Counted from the stretch's first letter, positions 39,825 to 49,871 are shown. The stretch: 64,000 nt of DNA from Betaproteobacteria bacterium UKL13-2 (GCA_001602455.1 CP012157.1:1669733-1733732), one strand, 5' to 3'. The notes: generated from the letters alone by a model not told the origin. Translations and numbers: made by a program.

Positions 39825-42062
39825 GGGGATGGCGTCGGGTATGCAACTAAACTGACGAATGCTTCCTCACTGCTGTCATTCCGACAGAGCGCGCATTTTG
39901 CGCGACGAGGAATCTCATCCGCTGGATTAGCTGCGACGGTGCAAGAAGCCGCATTTCGTATATCCGCCGGATGAGATTCCTCACATGCGTTCGGAATGAC
40001 AGCCTAATAATTAGTGGGGCTGACGGTTGATGCCAAAACACGCTGGACGGAGTTGCTGGCGAAGTTCCGCAGTGGTGAAGTGACACATGAGATTCGGATT
40101 CGCGCGGCGGCGTAGGGGGATGGCGTCGGGTATGCAACTAAACTGACGAATGCTTCCTCACTGCTGTCATTCCGACAGAGCGCGCATTTTGCGCGACGAG
40201 GAATCTCATCCGCTGGATTAGCTGCGACGGTGCAAGAAGCCGCATTTCGTATATCCGCCGGATGAGATTCCTCACATGCGTTCGGAATGACAGCCTAATA
40301 ATTAGCGGGGCTGACGGTTGATGCCAAAACACGCTGGACGGAGTTGCTGGCGAAGTTCCGCAGTGGTGAAGTGACACATGAGATTCGGATTCGCGCGGCG
40401 GCGTAGGGGGATGGCGTCGGGTATGCAACTAAACTGACGAATGCTTCCTCACTGCTGTCATTCCGACAGAGCGCGCATTTTGCGCGACGAGGAATCTCAT
40501 CCGCTGGATTAGCTGCGACGGTGCAAGAAGCCGCATTTCGTATATCCGCCGGATGAGATTCCTCACATGCGTTCGGAATGACAGCCTAATAATTAGCGGG
40601 GCTGACGGTTGATGCCAAAACACGCTGGACGGAGTTGCTGGCGAAGTTCCGCAGTGGTGAAGTGACACATGAGATTCGGATTCGCGCGGCGGCGTAGGGG
40701 GATGGCGTCGGGTATGCAACTAAACTGACGAATGCTTCCTCACTGCTGTCATTCCGACAGAGCGCGCATTTTGCGCGACGAGGAATCTCATCCGCTGGAT
40801 TAGCTGCGACGGTGCAAGAAGCCGCATTTCGTATATCCGCCGGATGAGATTCCTCACATGCGTTCGGAATGACAGCCTAATAATTAGCGGGGCTGACGGT
40901 TGATGCCAAAACACGCTGGACGGAGTTGCTGGCGAAGTTCCGCAGTGGTGAAGTGACACATGAGATTCGGATTCGCGCGGCGGCGTAGGGGGATGGCGTC
41001 GGGTATGCAACTAAACTGACGAATGCTTCCTCACTGCTGTCATTCCGACAGAGCGCGCATTTTGCGCGACGAGGAATCTCATCCGCTGGATTAGCTGCGA
41101 CGGTGCAAGAAGCCGCATTTCGTATATCCGCCGGATGAGATTCCTCACATGCGTTCGGAATGACAGCCTAATAATTAGCGGGGCTGACGGTTGATGCCAA
41201 AACACGCTGGACGGAGTTGCTGGCGAAGTTCCGCAGTGGTGAAGTGACACATGAGATTCGGATTCGCGCGGCGGCGTAGGGGGATGGCGTCGGGTATGCA
41301 ACTAAACTGACGAATGCTTCCTCACTGCTGTCATTCCGACAGAGCGCGCATTTTGCGCGACGAGGAATCTCATCCGCTGGATTAGCTGCGACGGTGCAAG
41401 AAGCCGCATTTCGTATATCCGCCGGATGAGATTCCTCACATGCGTTCGGAATGACAGCCTAATAATTAGTGGGGCTGACGGTTGATGCCAAAACACGCTG
41501 GACGGAGTTGCTGGCGAAGTTCCGCAGTGGTGAAGTGACACATGAGATTCGGATTCGCGCGGCGGCGTAGGGGGATGGCGTCGGGTATGCAACTAAACTG
41601 ACGAATGCTTCCTCACTGCTGTCATTCCGACAGAGCGCGCATTTTGCGCGACGAGGAATCTCATCCGCTGGATTAGCTGCGACGGTGCAAGAAGCCGCAT
41701 TTCGTATATCCGCCGGATGAGATTCCTCACATGCGTTCGGAATGACAGCCTAATAATTAGTGGGGCTGACGGTTGATGCCAAAACACGCTGGACGGAGTT
41801 GCTGGCGAAGTTCCGCAGTGGTGAAGTGACACATGAGATTCGGATTCGCGCGGCGGCGTAGGGGGATGGCGTCGGGTATGCAACTAAACTGACGAATGCT
41901 TCCTCACTGCTGTCATTCCGACAGAGCGCGCATTTTGCGCGACGAGGAATCTCATCCGCTGGATTAGCTGCGACGGTGCAAGAAGCCGCATTTCGTATAT
42001 CCGCCGGATGAGATTCCTCACATGCGTTCGGAATGACAGCCTAATAACTAGCGGGGCTGACG
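39738..42062. repeat. Eight-unit, 291-bp tandem array including the 3' end of the oxidoreductase gene
   Basis: Eight nearly identical units with a strict 291-bp period fill 39738-42062; the landmark ATGCAACTAAACTGACG recurs at 39841, 40132, 40423, 40714, 41005, 41296, 41587 and 41878. Each unit has 87 bp equal to the last 28 codons plus TAG of the upstream gene, a 47-bp spacer and a palindromic element with two perfect stems: GCTGTCATTCCGA/TCGGAATGACAGC (13 bp) and GAGGAATCTCATCCG/CGGATGAGATTCCTC (15 bp). Units differ at a single T/C (TTAGTGGGG vs TTAGCGGGG). The seven downstream gene-tail copies share three synonymous changes relative to the in-gene copy. No gene is supported inside 39825-42150. 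Confidence 0.97.
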
Positions 42063-42106
42063 CAAATTTGCGGAGGGCGTTAGCGTGCAGGCGAAAGACC
42101 AATAAA

Positions 42107-42162
42107 GACGGCCATCGCGGGGCAAAAAGCCTTGAAGATGCCCGTCGATACTAGTGTTTTTC
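42107..42162 (+). repeat. Dispersed hairpin family 2, copy 3
   Basis: GACGGCCATC (42107-42116) pairs with GATGCCCGTC (42137-42146), with GGGGC/GCC inside, followed by a diverged tail GATACTAGTGTTTTTC. It lies between the end of the array and the lplT stop and overlaps the last codons of lplT, so it probably serves as its 3' hairpin. Confidence 0.5.
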
Positions 42163-43449
42163 AATCCCAATGATGTCGTCCAGCTTGGGATTGCGCTGGT
42201 GGTTCACCCGGTTCCAGTACATGATCGCGACCATCAGCACTGCGACTACCGAGCCGAAGATGACAATCACCGTATTGATATGCCAGTTGAACGAGAGCAT
42301 CACCGAGTAGGCGGCAACCATCAGTAGGATATTGAGCTGTTCGTTAAAGTTCTGCACGGCGATGGAGTGTCCGGCCGATAGCAGTAGGTGGCCGCGATGT
42401 TGGAGTAGTGCGTTCATCGGCACGACAAAGAAACCGCCCAATCCGCCGACCAAAATAAGCACGGAGTAGACGGCAGGCTTGGCGAAGGTGAACGGCATCA
42501 CCATCACGAACAACCCCATCGCCACACCAAACGGCAAGACTTTGAGCGCCGTCTTGAGGGTCATAAACTTGCCGGCGATCACCGCGCCAACTACAGTGCC
42601 GACTGCCGTGATCCCCATGAGGATGGACGCCTGATCGAGTCTCAGCCCCAATTGTTGTTTGCCCCATTCGAGGACGATTAACTGGAGCGTTGCGCCAGCC
42701 CCCCAGAATAGGGTGGTTACGGCGAGCGAGATTTGGCCGAGCTTGTCGCGCCAGAGTGTATCGACATAGCGCCAAAAGTCGGTGACGAGCTTAATGGGAT
42801 TGCGGCTCTGTGCCGCGTAGCGCGCACCGGTGTCCGGAATATTGAGGTTGAAGACTGCGGCGATGGCATAAAACACGGCGATGACGAGGATCGCTGCCTC
42901 TGGCGCGGTGTCCACGCCCATATTGATGAATGGAATGTCGTAGGACAGCAAGGCTGCCGATACTTTGGGGCTAATCAGTGCGCCGCCGACGACCGTTCCA
43001 AGAATGATCGAAATGACGGTCAACCCTTCAATCCAGCCGTTGCCTTTGACCAGTTGGTCCGGTGGCAGCAATTCGGTGAGGATGCCGTACTTCGCCGGTG
43101 AATACATCGCCGCGCCGATGCCAACGATCATATAGCCGTAGAAGACGATCCAAAACTGAGCGTTGCCGACGAAGTTAAATGCGTCGAAAAAGAAAATGAC
43201 AAAGCAGCCAACGATCTTAATGGAATTGGTGATGAACATGACGCGGCCCTTCGGGAGCGCGTCAGCAAAGGCACCAACAAATGCGGCCAGCACGACGTAG
43301 GAGACGGCGAAGCCCCATTTCACCATCGGCGTCATCCACGCGGGGCCTTCGAGCAACTGAATGAGTGCGATGGCGGCAATAAACAGCGCGTTGTCAGCCA
43401 ACGAACTAAAGAACTGAGCCGCCATGATGGTGTAGAAACCTTTTTTCAT
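42151..43449 (-). CDS. lplT: Lysophospholipid transporter LplT
   Basis: LplT is an inner-membrane MFS flippase that returns lysophospholipids to the cytoplasmic leaflet for reacylation. The 432-residue protein starts MKKGFYTIMAAQFFSSLADN, a family signature, and has about twelve membrane helices with SPAKYGILTELLPPDQLVKG, GWIEGLTVISIILGTVVGG and HSIAVQNFNEQLNILLMV. The partner acyltransferase aas is not adjacent. It follows the small exported protein gene on the same strand after about 170 bp that hold a triplicated GCTCGTCAGGGCG block (43516-43554). Confidence 0.92.
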   Translation of the reverse strand: MKKGFYTIMAAQFFSSLADNALFIAAIALIQLLEGPAWMTPMVKWGFAVSYVVLAAFVGAFADALPKGRVMFITNSIKIVGCFVIFFFDAFNFVGNAQFWIVFYGYMIVGIGAAMYSPAKYGILTELLPPDQLVKGNGWIEGLTVISIILGTVVGGALISPKVSAALLSYDIPFINMGVDTAPEAAILVIAVFYAIAAVFNLNIPDTGARYAAQSRNPIKLVTDFWRYVDTLWRDKLGQISLAVTTLFWGAGATLQLIVLEWGKQQLGLRLDQASILMGITAVGTVVGAVIAGKFMTLKTALKVLPFGVAMGLFVMVMPFTFAKPAVYSVLILVGGLGGFFVVPMNALLQHRGHLLLSAGHSIAVQNFNEQLNILLMVAAYSVMLSFNWHINTVIVIFGSVVAVLMVAIMYWNRVNHQRNPKLDDIIGIEKH

Positions 43450-43621
43450 GGCATGGTCGGTGGTTCGAAGATGGAAAAGGTCAAATGGTTATCTTTGTCG
43501 AGTGCGCGTTAAAGCTCGTCAGGGCGGCTCGTCAGGGCGGCTCGTCAGGGCGATTCAAATCAAAAATCGCCCTGCATGTTAACCGAATGCAGCAAAGGCG
43601 GCGAATGCGGCGGTGCAGCAA

Positions 43622-44140
43622 CTACTGGTAAGTGCCGCGAAATTGCAAGCTTTGTTCGAGCATTGTCTCTTTTGCGCCTCTTTCGCCTCGGGTGTAGGCT
43701 GTGTTTTCGACTGGAATCCCTTCGGGGCCATAGTTTGCGGCGCAGATGCCGATAAAACACAGGGCCATTTGGGCTTTTTCCTTCGGCGTGGTTGGTCGGT
43801 CGCGCTCCAGCTTTTCTCGGAACGCGGCCATCGGCGTGCGTTTAGTCAGGACATCTTCTGGATCGCGCTGCCCAGTTACAACGATTTCATCAATCCCGCG
43901 TTTCGCGGCATTATCTTCGTCGCGTTTGGCGGCCAGTGAAAATCGTTTCGGCTGCGGCGCATTGACGAAGTCTTTCGGTAGTTTGCGAACCGCTGCGGCA
44001 GCGGGCGTTTCCAAGTCAGCGGCGGACAACGGCGCTTGTGCATTTGCAGTGCTTAACGTCGAGCACATCAGCAGCGCACAAAGCGGGGCAACAGACGTCA
44101 CTCGAATCATGCGCGCCGCAGATGAGCCAACAATGCTCAT
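43622..44140 (-). CDS. Small exported protein of unknown function
   Basis: The 172-residue product has an N-terminal signal sequence (VAPLCALLMCSTLSTANAQA, cleavage likely after ANA or AQA near residue 35), then a mostly charged mature part with GIDEIVVTGQRDPEDV and a short hydrophobic CFIGICAANYG segment with two cysteines. I do not recognise a family. Its ATG overlaps the phoH stop (ATGA), so it is translated from the phoH transcript. EIVVTGQR resembles the start of TonB-dependent receptor plug domains, but no receptor barrel follows. Confidence 0.65.
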   Translation of the reverse strand: MSIVGSSAARMIRVTSVAPLCALLMCSTLSTANAQAPLSAADLETPAAAAVRKLPKDFVNAPQPKRFSLAAKRDEDNAAKRGIDEIVVTGQRDPEDVLTKRTPMAAFREKLERDRPTTPKEKAQMALCFIGICAANYGPEGIPVENTAYTRGERGAKETMLEQSLQFRGTYQ

Positions 44141-45573
44141 AGAACCTCTGCAGCGTGATCGGCCAGCCGTGAACGCTCGCCTCGTTGCAGCGTGATGTGA
44201 CCGGAATGCGCCCAGCCCTTAAATCGATCGACAACATACGTGAGGCCAGACGAGCCCTCGGTCAGATAGGGCGTATCGATCTGCGCGATGTTGCCCAAAC
44301 ACACCACCTTGGTGCCGGGGCCGGCGCGGGTGATTAAGGTCTTCATCTGCTTCGGCGTCAAGTTCTGCGCCTCGTCAATGATCAAGAATTTGTTGAGGAA
44401 AGTACGGCCGCGCATGAAGTTGAGCGATTTGACCTTGATGCGGCTGCGAATGAGATCGCGTGTCGCCGCACGCCCCCAATCACCGGACTCCTCATCAGAC
44501 GCGTTGAGCACGTCAAGGTTGTCCTCTAATGCGCCCATCCACGGATTCATTTTCTCTTCCTCCGTTCCGGGTAGAAAACCGATATCCTCGCCCACTGGCA
44601 CGGTGACACGCGTGATGATGATTTCCGAATAGATTTTGAATTCAAGGGTTTGCATCAGGCTGGCGGCCAAGGCCATCAACGTTTTGCCGGTGCCCGCTTG
44701 GCCGAGCAGGGTGACGAAGTCGACCTCCGGGTCCATTAGGACATTGAGTGCGAAGTTTTGCTCACGGTTACGCGCAACGATTCCCCACACGTTATTCTTT
44801 TGATGGGTGTAGTCCTTCAGCGTTCGCAGGACACAGGTCTTTCCTTCCACCGCTTGCACCATGGCGTAGAAGGGTTTATCGCCATCTTGGTATACAAACT
44901 CATTGAGAATCAGCGCGCTGACGAGTGGGCCCTTAATACGGTACAAGGTACGGCCCTGTTCCTGCCACGACTCCATGTCCTTACCATGTTTATCCCAAAA
45001 ATCTGCGGGTAGCTCGCGCATGCCGGTGTACAGAAGATCGGTATCTTCTAGCACCTTGTCATTGAAATAGTCTTCTGCGGCAACGCCGATCGCACGCGCT
45101 TTGATGCGCATGTTGATGTCTTTGGACACCAGTACCACGCTGCGTTTGGGATTGTGGTGCTGAAGATCGAGTGCGACGGCAATGATTTGGTTGTCTGCCT
45201 TACCGCTATCGGGCAGAGCCGTCGGAAACTCCAACGACACCGGGCGCGTCTGTAGCATGAGACGCCCGGAGGCTTCGCCCCTACGGTGCGCCTTCAGGCT
45301 GATACCCTGATCGATATCACCTTCTAAGCCGGTGACAATTTCGTCGAGAAAGCGCGATGCTTGACGTGCATTACGCGCAACCTCGGTCATGCCCTTCTTG
45401 TTGTTATCCAATTCTTCAAGCGTGATCATCGGCAGATACACGTCGTGCTCCTCGAACCGGAACAGCGACGTTGGGTCGTGCATCAGTACGTTGGTATCAA
45501 GCACGAAGATCTTGGTGCTGCGGTCAGGTGTGGCAGCGGGCGTACGCTTTGCGTTACCAGGTTTTGGGGCCAA
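44137..45573 (-). CDS. PhoH family ATPase with N-terminal PIN domain
   Basis: The 478-residue protein fuses a PIN-like nuclease domain (residues about 20-150; KIFVLDTNVLMHDPTSLFRF with acidic residues, LPMITLEELDNNKKG) to a PhoH ATPase domain (FVTLLGQAGTGKTLMALAAS as Walker A, FLIIDEAQNLTPKQMKTLIT as Walker B). Such PIN-PhoH (YlaK-like) proteins are RNA helicase-nucleases thought to act in stress RNA metabolism. It is followed by the overlapping small exported protein gene and preceded by the peroxiredoxin gene. Confidence 0.92.
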   Translation of the reverse strand: MAPKPGNAKRTPAATPDRSTKIFVLDTNVLMHDPTSLFRFEEHDVYLPMITLEELDNNKKGMTEVARNARQASRFLDEIVTGLEGDIDQGISLKAHRRGEASGRLMLQTRPVSLEFPTALPDSGKADNQIIAVALDLQHHNPKRSVVLVSKDINMRIKARAIGVAAEDYFNDKVLEDTDLLYTGMRELPADFWDKHGKDMESWQEQGRTLYRIKGPLVSALILNEFVYQDGDKPFYAMVQAVEGKTCVLRTLKDYTHQKNNVWGIVARNREQNFALNVLMDPEVDFVTLLGQAGTGKTLMALAASLMQTLEFKIYSEIIITRVTVPVGEDIGFLPGTEEEKMNPWMGALEDNLDVLNASDEESGDWGRAATRDLIRSRIKVKSLNFMRGRTFLNKFLIIDEAQNLTPKQMKTLITRAGPGTKVVCLGNIAQIDTPYLTEGSSGLTYVVDRFKGWAHSGHITLQRGERSRLADHAAEVL

Positions 45574-45669
45574 GAGTAGGGCCTTTCTCAGTTTGGGCTA
45601 GTATGAGGAAAACTCACGAGGTGTGAAGCAATTGCAAATCCACTATTAAAACAACGGCTTAAAAATTGA

Positions 45670-45704
45670 AACGCCCTCATGAGCGTCTCACTCATCAGGG
45701 CGTT
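45670..45704 (-). terminator. Terminator downstream of the peroxiredoxin gene
   Basis: On the minus strand AACGCCCTGATGAG pairs with CTCATGAGGGCGTT (one mismatch in 14 bp) around a 7-nt loop, followed by TTCAATTTTTAAG. It lies between the peroxiredoxin stop (45852) and the phoH start (45573). It separates the two genes' transcripts, at least partly. Confidence 0.6.
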
Positions 45705-45851
45705 GGTCTTTTCCAGAAAAGGAAGTCTGTTCAATGGGGCGATCAGTCGGTGCGGGTATACAAATACAAACTTGGTCAACTCCAGACTATCACAAGTTTT
45801 TGCTGAATCTAGAACCCCGCATTCTTGCCCTGACGGGATCAGCGGTAGGGT

Positions 45852-46307
45852 TCAGCCGATGCTCTTGACAGCGGCGAGCACGTCGGCCGCGTGGCCGTCT
45901 ACTTTCACGGCGCGCCATTCGCGCACAATTTCGCCGTGGCGTCCCATGATGAAGGTCGAGCGCTCAATGCCGAATACCTTCTTGCCGTACATGTTTTTCT
46001 CTTTGATCACGTCAAAGAGTTTGCACATGACTTCGTCCTTGTCGGAGAGCAGGTCAAACGGAAAACCCATTTTGGCTTTGAATTTGTCATGGCTTGCCAC
46101 GCTGTCGCGCGAGACGCCGAAGATCATGTAGCCAGCATTTTTGAATTCTTGATGCAAGTCGCGAAACTGGGTACCTTCGATGGTGCAGCCCGGTGTGTCA
46201 TCCTTCGGGTAAAAGTACAGCACATAGGGATGCCCCTTAAATGCGGCTGAGGAAAAACGTTGGTTGCCGCTGGCAGCGACTTCAAAGTCTGGAATGATTT
46301 GGCTCAT
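45852..46307 (-). CDS. bcp: Thioredoxin-dependent peroxiredoxin, PrxQ/BCP type
   Basis: The 151-residue protein reduces peroxides. The peroxidatic cysteine is in YFYPKDDTPGCTIEGTQFRD. The resolving cysteine often found five residues later in BCP proteins is replaced (GCTIEGT), so it belongs to the 1-Cys-like or atypical subgroup; one further cysteine occurs in DEVMCKLFDV. FGIERSTFIMGRHGEIVREW is typical of the family's C-terminal half. It lies downstream of the ArnD-like gene on the same strand. Confidence 0.92.
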   Translation of the reverse strand: MSQIIPDFEVAASGNQRFSSAAFKGHPYVLYFYPKDDTPGCTIEGTQFRDLHQEFKNAGYMIFGVSRDSVASHDKFKAKMGFPFDLLSDKDEVMCKLFDVIKEKNMYGKKVFGIERSTFIMGRHGEIVREWRAVKVDGHAADVLAAVKSIG

Positions 46308-46398
46308 GTTGATCCTATCGATGGGGCGACTGAAATGCCATTGTTGAAATTATGAACGGTATTTTTGACGAATGTGCGACGGTGCGGGTGAGCGCGAC

Positions 46399-47385
46399 TC
46401 ATGAAGCATTGGGGCTAGGTGGCTCGGCGTCCGGCAAAAACGCCTTGCCTTGCAGCAGGACGGTGCCGGATCGGCCGGGAATTTCAGCTTGCTCGGCCAC
46501 GAAGTACGGCAAGTGTTGCCTTGCCAACTGGGCCGAAATCGCCTCGGTTGCCACCAAGGTGTATCCCTGTGCTTGCCAGCCCACAATCAACGCTTCGAGC
46601 GACGCCAGCAAGCGCATCCCCTCGAGTTCGGCGTGCATCGTAAACACATGTGGCGTGTGGCTTAGCCCTAAGACAGTGGCCATCGGCGGTGTGTCGGCGC
46701 GGGTGAGACTGAGCAGTGTTTCATGGACGTTCGCCTCAGTGGTGCCGTTGAGCCCGATCAACTCATCGAGCGTTGGCAAGGTGGTGGGTAGTTGCGGGCA
46801 GTCGATGATCTCGGCATTCACCACGGGATAGTGCGGAACCCCGGTGCCGGGCAGGGCGCGCCCGTCGGAGGCATAGGTAAAACCCATGGATTGGGTGAGT
46901 CTGAGTGCATGTTTATTCATCTGCCATCCAGCCGCGCCATGCGTCTTTGAGGGCGTCTTGAAAATGTCGCAAAAACGGTTTTGTGCGCGTTCCATTTCGT
47001 GCCGTGTCCACTCGGCTGACGCCTTCTGAATGCCGTCTTGCCAACGGACATGGTCCCAGCAATGGATGCCGACTTCGAAGCCTTCATCCTTAGTCTTGCG
47101 CATGATGTCGGCGCAGTGATTACCAATGTCAGGCCCCGGCAGTACGGTGCCGTATAGCAGGGTGGGGAAGCCGTAATGCGAGATGACCGACGTCCTTTTC
47201 ACCTTTGAAAAGAAGCCCTTGCGGAACACACGTTTGATCGCGCGCCCGGTGTGGTCGGGGCCTAGGCTAAACAAAAACGTCGCGCCAACGTGGTACTTCT
47301 TGAACAAGGCGATGAGTTGTGGGACGCCGCCGCGCGTGCCTTTCAAGGTATCAACGTCAACTTTAAGTGCTAAATGTTTTTTCAT
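46399..47385 (-). CDS. ArnD-like polysaccharide deacetylase (undecaprenyl-phosphate formamido-arabinose deformylase family)
   Basis: The 328-residue protein has a NodB-type polysaccharide deacetylase fold: KVDVDTLKGTRGGVPQLIAL supplies the catalytic aspartate and metal-binding aspartate, and VGIHCWDHVRWQDGI supplies the histidines. FLFSLGPDHTGRA, TPSKTHGAAGWQMN, LPTTLPTLDELIGLNG and HVFTMHAELEGM match ArnD, which deformylates undecaprenyl-phosphate-L-Ara4FN in lipid A modification. No other arn genes are in the window, so substrate assignment stays tentative. A Pro/Ser-rich tail ends the protein. Confidence 0.82.
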   Translation of the reverse strand: MKKHLALKVDVDTLKGTRGGVPQLIALFKKYHVGATFLFSLGPDHTGRAIKRVFRKGFFSKVKRTSVISHYGFPTLLYGTVLPGPDIGNHCADIMRKTKDEGFEVGIHCWDHVRWQDGIQKASAEWTRHEMERAQNRFCDIFKTPSKTHGAAGWQMNKHALRLTQSMGFTYASDGRALPGTGVPHYPVVNAEIIDCPQLPTTLPTLDELIGLNGTTEANVHETLLSLTRADTPPMATVLGLSHTPHVFTMHAELEGMRLLASLEALIVGWQAQGYTLVATEAISAQLARQHLPYFVAEQAEIPGRSGTVLLQGKAFLPDAEPPSPNAS

Positions 47386-47428
47386 TTGGTCGAAATTATA
47401 GAGGAGGGGTCTCCCATAAAATGAGGCG

Positions 47429-47842
47429 ATGACAGACGCCGATACAGAAACGCCGAATCCGGAACGGACGCCTTACGCCATCGTGGGTGGCGAAGCGGTG
47501 GTCCGAAAACTGGTCGATACCTTTTACGACCAGATGGATGAAGACCCAGATTTCTTCGGCATTCGTAAGCTGCATCCGCCGTCGCTCGCAACCTCCCGGG
47601 AAAAGTTGTATATGTTCCTTACCGGCTGGCTGGGCGGCCCGCCGCTTTACACTGCCGAATTTGGCCACCCGCGATTGCGCGCACGGCACCTGCCGTTTGC
47701 CATTGGCGAGGCAGAACGTGACCAGTGGATGACGTGTATGACACAGGCAATGGAAGTGGTAGGGATTCCGCCTGAAATGCGGACGCAGCTCGAAGCCTCG
47801 TTTGCCAATACGGCCGACTGGATGCGAAATAAAGACGGCTAA
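47429..47842 (+). CDS. Group II truncated hemoglobin
   Basis: The 137-residue heme protein has the trHb2 pattern: GGEAVVRKLVDTFYDQM for helices A/B, then GWLGGPPLYTAEFGHPRLRA and RHLPFAIGEAERDQWMTCM. The histidine in RHLPF is the expected proximal ligand and the tryptophan in DQWMTC is the group II hallmark. Such globins bind oxygen or nitric oxide. It is transcribed away from the ArnD-like gene from a short 43-bp divergent gap. Confidence 0.9.
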   Translation: MTDADTETPNPERTPYAIVGGEAVVRKLVDTFYDQMDEDPDFFGIRKLHPPSLATSREKLYMFLTGWLGGPPLYTAEFGHPRLRARHLPFAIGEAERDQWMTCMTQAMEVVGIPPEMRTQLEASFANTADWMRNKDG

Positions 47843-47923
47843 GCCCGTGATTTAACATGATTTTTTGCGCTGCACAATGCTAAAATCGCGGATTAAACAA
47901 TCGCTAGACCTCGGGACTTCACC

Positions 47924-49744
47924 ATGCCTCGCGCACTACGCAACATCGCTATCATCGCCCACGTTGACCACGGCAAAACCACGCTGGTCGATAAGCTCCT
48001 TCATCAGGCAGGTACTTTTGCCGCGCATCAGCACATCGCCGAGCGCGTGATGGATTCCAACGACCTCGAAAAAGAACGCGGGATTACCATTCTTGCGAAG
48101 AATACGGCGATTGACTTCGAGGGGGTGCACATCAATATCGTGGATACGCCGGGACACGCCGACTTCGGCGGCGAAGTAGAACGTGTGTTATCGATGGTGG
48201 ACGGCGTATTGTTGCTGGTTGACGCGGTGGAAGGCCCGATGCCACAAACTCGCTTTGTGACCAAAAAAGCGCTGGCGCTGGGTTTGAAGCCGATTGTGGT
48301 GGTCAACAAGATTGACCGCGACGGTGCGCGTCCGGATTGGGTGGTAAACCACACATTTGATTTGATGGACAAACTCGGGGCTACCGAAGCGCAATTGGAT
48401 TTTCCGGTCGTCTACGCTTCTGCCTTGAACGGTTGGGCAACGATGGATCTCGCGCAAAAACCGAACGACATGCGCGCACTGTTCGAGGCGGTGCTGAAGT
48501 ACGTTCCTGAGCCGGCGGGTAACCCGGATGAGCCTTTACAGTTACAAATTTCGGCGCTCGATTATTCGACCTACGTCGGTCGGATTGGTATCGGTCGTGT
48601 CCGTCGCGGCAAGATCAAAGGCGCACAAGACGTGATGCTGATGGTCGGCGGCGAGAACGGCACCCGCAAGAAGGTTCGTGTCAACCAAGTGCAAGGCTTT
48701 CAGGGGCTAAACAAAGTGCCTCTGGAAGTTGCCGAAGCTGGCGAAATTGTCTTGATCACCGGGATTGAAGATTTGGCCATCGGTTGCACCATTGCCGATG
48801 TTGAAAAGCCGGAAGCACTGCCAACGATGGGCGTGGATGAGCCAACGTTGACGATGAACTTCATGGTGAATTCGTCGCCACTCGCAGGCCAAGAAGGGAA
48901 GTTTGTCACCAGCCGCCAGATTCGCGAGCGCTTGGATAAAGAGTTGTTGGTCAACGTCGCCTTGAAGGTGGAAGAGACCGAAGATACCGACGTGTTCCGT
49001 GTCTCTGGTCGTGGCGAATTGCACCTGACAATTTTGCTGGAGAACATGCGCCGCGAAGGTTTTGAACTGGCGGTGGGCAAACCGACGGTGGTCTACAAGA
49101 TGATTGACGGCGTCAAGTGCGAACCGATTGAAATGCTGACGGTGGACGTCGAGGATACTCATCAAGGTGTGGTGATGGAAGCGCTCGGTGTGCGCAAAGG
49201 TGACCTCGTTGACATGGTACCGGACGGTCGTGGGCGTGTACGCTTGGATTACCGCATTCCCGCCCGTGGCTTGATCGGCTTCCAAACCGATTTCATGAAC
49301 ATGACGCGCGGCACCGGCTTAAAGAGCAATGTGTTTGACGAATACGCACCGGTACGCGGCGATATTGCCGGTCGCCGCAACGGGGTTTTGATCTCGGCGG
49401 AAAAAGGTGATGCCGTCGCCTATGCGTTGTGGAAGTTGCAAGACCGTGGCCGTATGATTGTCTCGCCGGGTGATCGTTTGTACGAAGGCATGGTTATCGG
49501 CTTGCATAGCCGCGACAACGATCTCGTCGTAAACCCAATCAAGGGTAAGCAGCTCACCAACGTGCGCTCATCCGGCACGGATGAAGCGGTGGCACTGGTT
49601 CCGCCAATCCAAATCACGCTGGAATCCGCGATCGAAATGATTGAGGACGACGAGTTGGTCGAAATCACACCGAAGACCATCCGTATCCGCAAACGCTTTC
49701 TGCTCGAGCATGAGCGCAAAAAGGCGTCCAGGGAAGCCGCTTAG
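47924..49744 (+). CDS. typA: GTP-binding protein TypA/BipA
   Basis: TypA is a ribosome-associated translational GTPase linked to stress and cold adaptation and to 50S assembly. The 606-residue protein has G1 ([15 protein letters not shown]), G2/effector ([13 protein letters not shown]), G3 ([15 protein letters not shown]) and G4 ([10 protein letters not shown]), then EF-G-like domains and the TypA C-terminal domain ([40 protein letters not shown]). The ATG at 47924 follows the globin gene by about 80 bp. Length is normal. Confidence 0.97.
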   Translation: MPRALRNIAIIAHVDHGKTTLVDKLLHQAGTFAAHQHIAERVMDSNDLEKERGITILAKNTAIDFEGVHINIVDTPGHADFGGEVERVLSMVDGVLLLVDAVEGPMPQTRFVTKKALALGLKPIVVVNKIDRDGARPDWVVNHTFDLMDKLGATEAQLDFPVVYASALNGWATMDLAQKPNDMRALFEAVLKYVPEPAGNPDEPLQLQISALDYSTYVGRIGIGRVRRGKIKGAQDVMLMVGGENGTRKKVRVNQVQGFQGLNKVPLEVAEAGEIVLITGIEDLAIGCTIADVEKPEALPTMGVDEPTLTMNFMVNSSPLAGQEGKFVTSRQIRERLDKELLVNVALKVEETEDTDVFRVSGRGELHLTILLENMRREGFELAVGKPTVVYKMIDGVKCEPIEMLTVDVEDTHQGVVMEALGVRKGDLVDMVPDGRGRVRLDYRIPARGLIGFQTDFMNMTRGTGLKSNVFDEYAPVRGDIAGRRNGVLISAEKGDAVAYALWKLQDRGRMIVSPGDRLYEGMVIGLHSRDNDLVVNPIKGKQLTNVRSSGTDEAVALVPPIQITLESAIEMIEDDELVEITPKTIRIRKRFLLEHERKKASREAA

Positions 49745-49871
49745 TCGTTTTTTTCGTTAAAACGCCCCCGGCAGTTTGCAGGGCTAAAATCGGGTTGTGT
49801 GGATGCGGAATATCTTTCCCGTCTGTACAGCCCGTTTTTTTTGTTGTGTTTTCTTCTCTCTAGGATAAATT

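Noticed and set aside
39738-42062. CRISPR array
   Set aside because: The period is 291 bp with no unique spacers and no cas genes nearby; the units are near-identical throughout.
39847-42102. Row of identical 96-codon minus-strand open frames exactly abutting one another
   Set aside because: They are a by-product of the 291-bp period being 97 codons; the frame is antisense to the gene tail and the palindrome, has no ribosome-binding site and no recognisable protein.
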